Part shown: piece after piece, positions 14,932 through 20,093 of the stretch | Layout of the letters: each line of letters starts with the position of its first letter | How positions within the stretch are numbered: the first letter of the stretch is position 1 | From: Bacteroidota bacterium | GTDB lineage: Bacteria; Bacteroidota; Ignavibacteria; Kryptoniales; JAKASW01 | Direction: 5' to 3' | Length of the DNA: 20,093 nt | Assembly: GCA_021789755.1 (NCBI GenBank) | Contig: JAJYJD010000032.1 | Location: forward strand, 1-20,093 | Translations under genes and position numbers: made by a program | The notes under the pieces: generated by a model | The model's input: only the letters and a program-made list of their open reading frames with translations | Database searches by the model: none | What the model was told of the DNA's origin: nothing

Positions 14932-16368
14932 TCAAATATCATAGTAAAGCATGAATTCGTACGGGTGCGGCCTGAGGGCGACCTGCTTCACTTCATTGGT
15001 CATCTTGTATTTGATCCAAAGGCTCACCAGTTCTTCAGTGAACACATCTCCGCGGAGAAGAAACTCGTGGTCACGCTCGAGCGCCTTCAGCGACTCTTCG
15101 AGAGAACCGGGAGTCGAGGGGACATTCCTCAGCTCTTCCGGAGACAGATCGTATATGTCTTTGTCCAGCGGTTCACCCGGATCGATCTTGTTGATAATTC
15201 CGTCAATACCTGCCATCAGGAGAGCCGGGAATGCAAGGTAAGGGTTTGTCGAGGGATCGGGCACTCTGAACTCTACGCGCTTTGCCTTAGGGTTTTTGGA
15301 ATACATCGGTATTCTTACCGAGGCAGATCTGTTTCGCTGGCTGTACGCGAGATTCACAGGCGCCTCAAAGCCGGGCACGAGCCTGTGATATGAGTTGGTA
15401 GTTGGATTCGTGATCGCGCAAAGAGCAGGAGCATGTTTCAGCAATCCACCGATGTAGTACAAAGCCATTTCACTCAGGTTCGCGTAGCCATTCCCGTAGA
15501 ACAAAGGCTTACCGGATTTCCATAGACTCTGGTGGACATGCATTCCTGACCCGTTGTCCCCGAACAGTGGCTTGGGCATGAACGTCACGGTCTTCGCGTG
15601 TTTCGCCGCAATATTCTTAGTGATGTACTTATATGTCATGAGATTGTCTGCCATCCTGGTAAGGGTGGAGAATCGCATGTCAATCTCGGTCTGCCCTGCC
15701 GTGGCCACTTCATGGTGATGTACCTCGACATCGATTCCAACCTTCTTCATGGTCAGCACCATTTCTGATCTTATATCCTGGAGACTGTCCACAGGAGCGA
15801 CGGGGAAATATCCTTCCTTGCTGCGCGGGCGATAGCCGAGATTTTTCTTGTCGTTGCTGCCACTGTTCCAGATTCCCTCATCAGAGTCTATCTCGTAGAA
15901 ACCTGTATTCATTGTCTGGGCGAACCTGACGTTGTCGAATATGAAGAATTCCGCCTCCGGACCGAAGTAGGCCGAATCGGCAAGACCGGTGGAGCGCACG
16001 TATGCCTCAGCCTTGTGGGCAATAAAGCGTGGATCACGCCTGTATGGCTCGCCGGTAATCGGATCCTTGACGTCGCAAATTATATTTATCGTCTTATGTG
16101 CGGTAAACGGATCGATGAAAAACTCTTTGGGATCCGGGATCAACACCATGTCGCTTTCCTGTATCGCCTGGAACCCGCGAATGCTGGATCCATCGAAACC
16201 CACCCCTTCGTCAAAAGAACCGGTGGTGAGTTCAGATGGGAGTATCGAGAAATGCTGCCATTGTCCGGGGATGTCAGTGAATCTTAAATCAACAATCTCA
16301 ACTCCGCTGTCCTTGATAAACTTCAGCAGTTTATCGATTTCAGTAGCAGACTTGGCAACTTTTGCCAT
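14932..16368 (-). CDS. glnA: Glutamine synthetase, type I
   Basis: This dodecameric enzyme makes glutamine from glutamate, ammonia and ATP. The 478-residue length matches the GSI-beta class. Metal-ligand glutamates are in GPEAEFF (Glu138) and at Glu220 and Glu228 (HHHEVATAGQTE); NGSGMHVH (272-279) carries the active-site His, and NRSASVRIP (346-354) is conserved. Tyr406 in DIYDLSPEE corresponds to the tyrosine adenylylated in enterobacterial GlnA, so control by a GlnE-type enzyme is possible, but no glnE or glnB is in view. AGGAGG lies 5 bases before the ATG. Only 15 bases separate it from the Lrp/AsnC regulator gene, so the two are almost certainly co-transcribed. A strong terminator follows. 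Confidence 0.98.
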   Translation of the reverse strand: MAKVAKSATEIDKLLKFIKDSGVEIVDLRFTDIPGQWQHFSILPSELTTGSFDEGVGFDGSSIRGFQAIQESDMVLIPDPKEFFIDPFTAHKTINIICDVKDPITGEPYRRDPRFIAHKAEAYVRSTGLADSAYFGPEAEFFIFDNVRFAQTMNTGFYEIDSDEGIWNSGSNDKKNLGYRPRSKEGYFPVAPVDSLQDIRSEMVLTMKKVGIDVEVHHHEVATAGQTEIDMRFSTLTRMADNLMTYKYITKNIAAKHAKTVTFMPKPLFGDNGSGMHVHQSLWKSGKPLFYGNGYANLSEMALYYIGGLLKHAPALCAITNPTTNSYHRLVPGFEAPVNLAYSQRNRSASVRIPMYSKNPKAKRVEFRVPDPSTNPYLAFPALLMAGIDGIINKIDPGEPLDKDIYDLSPEELRNVPSTPGSLEESLKALERDHEFLLRGDVFTEELVSLWIKYKMTNEVKQVALRPHPYEFMLYYDI

Positions 16369-16383
16369 TTGTTCCTCCTAGGA

Positions 16384-16857
16384 TTAATTGTGTTGGGTTT
16401 TCAGTACTGTAGACTCTTTGATTGTAGACAGGACAACGCTTGTCTTGGTGGCTAGCACACCCGGCCATGACTGTATTCTCGACAACAACTTTTCGAGCGC
16501 GTTTGTATCGTCGGCACGGACTTTCAGAAGGTGAGAGCCTTCCCCGGTCACGGAATGACACTCCAAAATTTCTTCAGTCTCCCTTGCCCGTTCCATGAAC
16601 ATTTGATAGTGCTTGCTTGAATCGATCGAGACGGTGATAAAGGCTGTAATGTCTTTGCCCAGGCGTTTGGCGTCGAGGATTGCCGTATACCCCCTGATAA
16701 CTCCTCTCTCTTCGAGCTTCTGAATGCGCTCGGAGATAGTCGGGATGGTCAAGCCGAGCTGTTGAGCCATTTCATTCAGCTTTGTCCTGGCGTTTTTCTG
16801 AAGTATCTCCAGAAGCCGATGATCGATCGGGTCGAGTTTCTTGTCAGTTGTTAGCAT
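16384..16857 (-). CDS. Lrp/AsnC family transcriptional regulator
   Basis: This 157-residue protein has the standard two-part layout: an N-terminal winged helix-turn-helix (about 10-60, with LNEMAQQLGLTIPTISERI as the HTH) and a RAM ligand-binding domain (about 68-145, with VTGEGSHLLKVRADD). Proteins of this family bind DNA as dimers or octamers and respond to amino acids. It sits 15 bases upstream of glnA on the same strand, so a role in controlling glutamine or nitrogen supply, and autoregulation, is a reasonable inference. The effector (glutamine, leucine or other) cannot be read from the sequence. The ATG at 16855-16857 lacks a strong ribosome site; GTG within CCCAGTGAATAT just upstream is not in frame. 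Confidence 0.93.
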   Translation of the reverse strand: MLTTDKKLDPIDHRLLEILQKNARTKLNEMAQQLGLTIPTISERIQKLEERGVIRGYTAILDAKRLGKDITAFITVSIDSSKHYQMFMERARETEEILECHSVTGEGSHLLKVRADDTNALEKLLSRIQSWPGVLATKTSVVLSTIKESTVLKTQHN

Positions 16858-16865
16858 ATATTCAC

Positions 16866-16898
16866 TGGGTATCTAATTAAATTAAGATTTACGACCCA
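16866..16898 (-). promoter_or_regulatory. Candidate operator: AT-rich dyad in the leader of the lrp-like/glnA unit
   Basis: Just downstream of the predicted -10 box, 16871-16888 reads ATCT-AATTAAATTA-AGAT, an imperfect palindrome with an AT-rich centre. A second pair of arms, TGGGT (16866-16870) and ACCCA (16894-16898), encloses it off-centre. Lrp-family proteins favour short flanking dyads around AT-rich DNA. Binding here would block the promoter, giving autorepression. This is inference from position and symmetry only. Confidence 0.4.
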
Positions 16899-16900
16899 AT

Positions 16901-16929
16901 AAGTTAAAATAATAAAACCGCCTTGTCAA
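16901..16929 (-). promoter_or_regulatory. Predicted promoter of the lrp-like/glnA unit
   Basis: A perfect TTGACA (16924-16929) is followed by 17 bases and TAACTT (16901-16906) on the minus strand. The -35 box lies right after the T-run of the icd terminator. The -10 box ends 43 bases before the regulator ATG, and the candidate dyad lies in between. Confidence 0.6.
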
Positions 16930-16935
16930 GCACAA

Positions 16936-16962
16936 AATAAAAAAGGCGGCATTACGCCGCCT
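16936..16962 (-). terminator. Rho-independent terminator of icd
   Basis: On the minus strand, stem AGGCGGC/GCCGCCT with a GTAAT loop (16944-16962) is followed by TTTTTATTTTG. It lies 37 bases after the icd stop codon and is oriented for the gltA-HIT-icd unit. Confidence 0.9.
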
Positions 16963-16999
16963 GCTTTCCCAGATATTCGAATAAAAGTTATGGAGCGGT

Positions 17000-18256
17000 C
17001 TACATGTTTTTCACTATTGCCGCGGCAAATTCGGAGGTCTTCACTTCTTTTGCCCCTTCCATGAGACGGGCGAAGTCGTATGTGACCACCTTCGATCCGA
17101 TGGTCTTTTCGATCCCCTTCACGATGAGCCCGGCGACTTCCGACCAACCGAGGTACTCGAACATCAGAACGCCGCTCAGGATGAGCGAGCCGGGATTCAC
17201 TTTATCGAGGTTGGTGTACTTCGGCGCGGTTCCGTGAGTCGCTTCAAAAATGGCGAACCCGTTCATGTAATTTATGTTGGCACCGGGAGCTATTCCGATT
17301 CCTCCAACCTGTGCGGCCAAGGCATCGGAAATGTAATCGCCGTTCAAGTTCAAAGTCGCGATCACGTCATATTCCGCGGGCCGAGTCAGTATCTGCTGAA
17401 GAAAGTTGTCAGCGATGGCGTCTTTGATGAGGAGCTTGCCTTGAGCCTTGGCACCCTGTTGAACCTCATCCCATGTGACGATGCTGTCGCGGAACTCCGA
17501 CTTTGCAAGTTCATAACCCCAGTCTCTGAAGCCGCCTTCAGTGTACTTCATGATATTCCCCTTGTGCACGAGGGTGACGCTCTTCCTCTTTTTGTCGAGA
17601 GCGTATTTTATAGCCGCGCGGACCAGACGCTTCGATCCTTCCTCCGACACCGGTTTAATCCCGATGCTGGAAGAATCGGGGAATCTTATTTTCTTCACTC
17701 CCATTTCGCCGACAAGCCAGCCGACTATTTTCTTCGCTTCGGGCGTTCCCGCGCGCCACTCGATCCCGGCATAAATGTCTTCAGTGTTTTCCCTGAAGAT
17801 AACCATATCGATGAGCTCGGGCTTCTTGACCGGAGACGGGACGCCTTCAAAATACCTGACCGGTCTCAGGCAAACGTAGAGGTCAAGCATCTGACGCAGA
17901 GCAACATTGAGCGACCGAATCCCTCCGCCGACCGGGGTTGTCAGCGGGCCCTTGATTGCCACGATGTATTCGCCGATCGCTTTGAGAGTATCGTCGGGCA
18001 GCCACACTTCCCTGCCGTAGACTTTGTTGGCTTTCTCGCCGGCGTAAACTTCGAACCACTCGATTGTTCTCTTGCCCTTGTAAGCCTTCTGGACCGCTGA
18101 GTCAAAGACGATTTTGCTTGCCCGCCAGATGTCCGGCCCGGTACCGTCTCCTTCTATGAAGGGGATGATCGGGTTATCGGGTATAACGAGTTTTCCGTCG
18201 ACGACCCTGATCTTCTCACCCTTTGTGGGAGGGGACAGCCTTTCATATGGAATCAT
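17000..18256 (-). CDS. icd: Isocitrate dehydrogenase, NADP-type
   Basis: This enzyme oxidatively decarboxylates isocitrate to 2-oxoglutarate in the TCA cycle, supplying the carbon skeleton for glutamate and hence for the nearby glutamine synthetase. The 418-residue homodimer type closely resembles the E. coli enzyme in layout. GGGIRSLNVALRQ includes Ser115, equivalent to the serine phosphorylated by AceK in enterobacteria. The metal-binding aspartates lie in NGDYISD (Asp307, Asp311). HGTAPKY puts Lys346-Tyr347 where NADP-specific enzymes hold the 2'-phosphate, so NADP is the likely cofactor. AGGAG is 7-8 bases before the ATG. The ATG overlaps the HIT gene stop as ATGA, and a hairpin terminator follows. 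No aceK is in the window. Confidence 0.97.
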   Translation of the reverse strand: MIPYERLSPPTKGEKIRVVDGKLVIPDNPIIPFIEGDGTGPDIWRASKIVFDSAVQKAYKGKRTIEWFEVYAGEKANKVYGREVWLPDDTLKAIGEYIVAIKGPLTTPVGGGIRSLNVALRQMLDLYVCLRPVRYFEGVPSPVKKPELIDMVIFRENTEDIYAGIEWRAGTPEAKKIVGWLVGEMGVKKIRFPDSSSIGIKPVSEEGSKRLVRAAIKYALDKKRKSVTLVHKGNIMKYTEGGFRDWGYELAKSEFRDSIVTWDEVQQGAKAQGKLLIKDAIADNFLQQILTRPAEYDVIATLNLNGDYISDALAAQVGGIGIAPGANINYMNGFAIFEATHGTAPKYTNLDKVNPGSLILSGVLMFEYLGWSEVAGLIVKGIEKTIGSKVVTYDFARLMEGAKEVKTSEFAAAIVKNM

Positions 18257-18702
18257 TTTCGTTCTCCTGATTTATCGTTCGTTTCTATTTTAGCGCGAAT
18301 CATGTTCGCGTATTCGGCCATCTGCTCAGGGGATTCATAGACTTTCAGGTTCGGTCTTATCTTCAGACCGTCTCCTTCATAACGCGGCGCCACGTGGAAG
18401 TGGAAATGGAAAACCGACTGCCCCGCAGCACGACCGTTATTATTGAATATGTTGAAGCCTGCCGGGTGAACTGAATCCAGGATTGCCCGGGCAACCGTTT
18501 TCAGAGAGCCTGTTATCTCCAGAAGAACATCTTCAGGAAGCTCGTCGAAGTCCGCAAAATGATCCTTCGACACTACCAGGGCGTGCCCGAAGTTGATCGG
18601 GTTGATATCCAAAAACGAGATGCTTCGTTTTGTTTCAAGCAGGATCTCGGCGCGCGCCTCGCCTGCAATTATTCTGCAAAACGGGCAGGAGCTCTCGTAC
18701 AT
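18253..18702 (-). CDS. HIT-family nucleotide-binding protein
   Basis: Histidine-triad proteins bind nucleotides and hydrolyse or transfer nucleoside monophosphates, for example from AMP-lysine or dinucleoside polyphosphates. The 149-residue protein carries the HFHFHVAP signature with His99, His101 and His103. CPFCRII at the start (Cys6, Cys9) fits the zinc-binding HIT subgroup, and NPINFGHALVVSKDH (34-48) is the usual beta-strand region. The ribosome site is weak (GGA only), and the stop overlaps the icd ATG by 4 bases, so icd translation may be coupled to it. It lies 128 bases after gltA with no promoter of the local type in between. A specific substrate cannot be assigned. Confidence 0.94.
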   Translation of the reverse strand: MYESSCPFCRIIAGEARAEILLETKRSISFLDINPINFGHALVVSKDHFADFDELPEDVLLEITGSLKTVARAILDSVHPAGFNIFNNNGRAAGQSVFHFHFHVAPRYEGDGLKIRPNLKVYESPEQMAEYANMIRAKIETNDKSGERK

Positions 18703-18830
18703 CTGTTGCTGTCCGCTTTTAGGGAATGCTCGACGGTTTCATCTCCGGAAATGAACGAGACCGACAACATGCGATGTAAACGAATCCGCGGTGAGCTCAA
18801 GTCCGGGCAACTTCCAAGGAATTTTCCGGT

Positions 18831-19982
18831 CTATCTTTGCTCTACCGGGACAAAATGAGCCTCCCGCAGCCCAGTGTACTCGGAGATCGGACGGATAAGT
18901 CTGTTGTCTGAATATTGTTCCATGACGTGGGCGGTCCATCCGGCGATCCTGCTCACCGCGAAGATCGGCGTAAACAGGTCAGTGGGAATGCCGAGGTAGT
19001 GATATGTCGAGGCGGAGTAGAAATCCACGTTCGGAACGAGATTTTTCTCCCTCCTCACAATTTCCTCGATTTTCTCGGACATTTCATACCATTTGAGATT
19101 TCCAATAGTCTCGCCCAATATCTTCGAGAGCTTGCGAAGGTGTTTTGCACGGGGGTCTTCTACCTTATATACGCGATGGCCAAAACCGGGGACCTTTTTT
19201 TTGTCGGCAAACATTGTCTGCAAATGTGATTCAACATTGGTCAGGGTTTTGATGGCAAGCAGCATCTCCATGACGTTCTCGTTTGCACCGCCGTGGAGAG
19301 GACCTTTCAAAGTACCCACTGCCGAAGTCATGGCAGAATAAATGTCCGAAAGCGTGGCTGCGGTGACTCTGGCGGAGAACGTCGACGCGTTGAATTCGTG
19401 ATCGGCATGGAGCACTAGTGCGCAATCGAAAGTCTTTGAGGCCATCTCTCCCGGTTCGACACCGTTCATCATGTAGAGAAAATTTGCCGAATGTCCCAAC
19501 GACGGATCCGGTTTTATATAGTCGCCGTTCATGCGTAGCGTGTGAAAGTTGGCCACGATTGTCGGGAATCTGGCCACGAGTCTCAAGGCCTTGCGCCAAT
19601 TGGCTTCTATCGAGTTCTCCCGGGCTTCTTCGTCATACAATCCGAGGAGGGAGACTACCGTCCTCAGGGCGTCCATGGGATTTGCCTTTTTGGGAAGCGA
19701 CTTCAAAAACGTCATGACGGGTTCCGGTAGACTCCGGTTTGCCGAAAGGTCCTTCTGCAGTTTCAGTAGTTCCTCTTTTTTTGGCAGTCTTGCATGCCAG
19801 AGAAGATACACAACTTCTTCAAAGCTGGAAGTGGTCGCGAGTTCATCTATGTTAATTCCGCGGTAGACAAGTTCACCTTTTTGTCCGTCGATGTAACAGA
19901 TCGACGATTGGCCGGCAATTATACCATCGAGACCTCGTGAAAACGTGGATGGTGCGTCAGCTACTGCATTAGACATTGTCAT
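18831..19982 (-). CDS. gltA: Citrate synthase
   Basis: Citrate synthase condenses oxaloacetate and acetyl-CoA, the entry step of the TCA cycle. The 383-residue length fits the short dimeric Gram-positive/archaeal-type enzyme rather than the roughly 430-residue hexameric NADH-sensitive type. Catalytic residues are His230 (LHGGANE), His269 (GFGHRVY) and Asp320 (VDFYSAS). HADHEFNAST at 192-201 is the other signature. Two ATGs are possible, at 19982 and, two codons later, at 19976; AAGGA lies 4 or 10 bases upstream respectively. 2-Methylcitrate synthase is a paralogous alternative, but the neighbouring icd and acnA and the absence of prp genes favour citrate synthase. Transcription likely continues into the HIT and icd genes. 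Confidence 0.95.
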   Translation of the reverse strand: MTMSNAVADAPSTFSRGLDGIIAGQSSICYIDGQKGELVYRGINIDELATTSSFEEVVYLLWHARLPKKEELLKLQKDLSANRSLPEPVMTFLKSLPKKANPMDALRTVVSLLGLYDEEARENSIEANWRKALRLVARFPTIVANFHTLRMNGDYIKPDPSLGHSANFLYMMNGVEPGEMASKTFDCALVLHADHEFNASTFSARVTAATLSDIYSAMTSAVGTLKGPLHGGANENVMEMLLAIKTLTNVESHLQTMFADKKKVPGFGHRVYKVEDPRAKHLRKLSKILGETIGNLKWYEMSEKIEEIVRREKNLVPNVDFYSASTYHYLGIPTDLFTPIFAVSRIAGWTAHVMEQYSDNRLIRPISEYTGLREAHFVPVEQR

Positions 19983-20005
19983 CGTATCCTTGTTTCATTA
20001 CATCA

Positions 20006-20034
20006 AATTTAAACTTCCTGGCGCGCATAATCAA
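20006..20034 (-). promoter_or_regulatory. Predicted promoter of gltA
   Basis: TTGATT (20029-20034) and TAAATT (20006-20011) lie 17 bases apart on the minus strand. The -10 box reads TAAATTTG in full (20004-20011), an exact match to the Bacteroidetes-type TAnnTTTG element, with ATTG 20 bases upstream. The -10 end is 23 bases from the gltA ATG, so the leader is short. Confidence 0.6.
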
Positions 20035-20093
20035 TGAGTCAGTCCCAGAATACGCAGGTATGTTGAGTGGTTGTCGAGCAGCGAAAGTATAGG

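Noticed and set aside
16369..16383. Glutamine riboswitch or other leader element directly before glnA
   Set aside because: Only 15 bases separate the regulator stop and the glnA ATG, enough just for the AGGAGG ribosome site.
17234..18100. Plus-strand open frame of 288 codons opposite icd
   Set aside because: It lies wholly antisense to a complete, motif-verified icd gene and shows no family motif. Long antisense frames are common in GC-balanced coding DNA.
18703..18830. Separate promoter for the HIT-icd pair
   Set aside because: I checked every TTG in the gap on the minus strand; none has TAnnTT 20 bases downstream. The closest, TTGAGC-N16-TACATC, fits poorly.
1..20093. CRISPR array, insertion sequence, prophage, defence or biosynthetic gene cluster
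   Set aside because: No regularly spaced repeats, transposase, integrase, nuclease/methylase pair or assembly-line enzyme is present; all sixteen genes are metabolic, ribosomal, regulatory or membrane genes.

Overview
The window holds sixteen protein-coding genes, all on the minus strand, so transcription runs from high to low coordinates. Fifteen are complete and one (trpE) runs off the left edge. I found no rRNA, tRNA, insertion sequence, phage gene, CRISPR array or plus-strand gene, and no gene-free stretch longer than about 240 bases. The content is core metabolism and housekeeping. Lnt points to a diderm (Gram-negative) cell, and IspF to the non-mevalonate isoprenoid route. Five intergenic regions carry a -35/-10 pair of the form TTGnnn-N17-TAnnTT, usually with a further T. 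This resembles the Bacteroidetes-type TAnnTTTG element and suggests a bacterium of the Bacteroidetes/Chlorobi/Ignavibacteria (FCB) group. That placement is an inference.

Right third (about 14.9-20.1 kb), the carbon/nitrogen node: gltA (citrate synthase), a HIT-family protein and icd (NADP-type isocitrate dehydrogenase) form one unit that ends in a hairpin terminator. Next comes an Lrp/AsnC regulator 15 bases ahead of glnA (type I glutamine synthetase), with its own promoter, an AT-rich dyad in the leader and a terminator. acnA (aconitase A) follows with its own promoter. The first three oxidative TCA steps, which yield 2-oxoglutarate, therefore flank a regulator-glutamine synthetase pair.

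Middle (about 8.7-12.1 kb): rpmE (zinc-type L31), rsmB (16S rRNA m5C967 methyltransferase) and a long-form class II aldolase. rpmE and the aldolase have recognisable promoters; rsmB does not.

Left part (1-8.7 kb): a tightly packed run, probably one operon: CDF metal transporter, free-standing alanyl-tRNA editing protein, acylphosphatase, ispF, DedA-family membrane protein, a membrane-anchored PHP-like protein, lnt, ltaE and trpE. Most neighbours overlap by 4-11 bases or are separated by 1-6 bases, so translational coupling is likely.

I do not see an obviously new multi-gene system. The points most worth a second look are the PHP-like protein that has lost nearly all expected metal ligands, the CDF transporter with three tandem cytoplasmic zinc-binding-type domains, the shared promoter architecture, the regulator-glnA pair with its dyad, and the lack of an ordinary start codon for ltaE.
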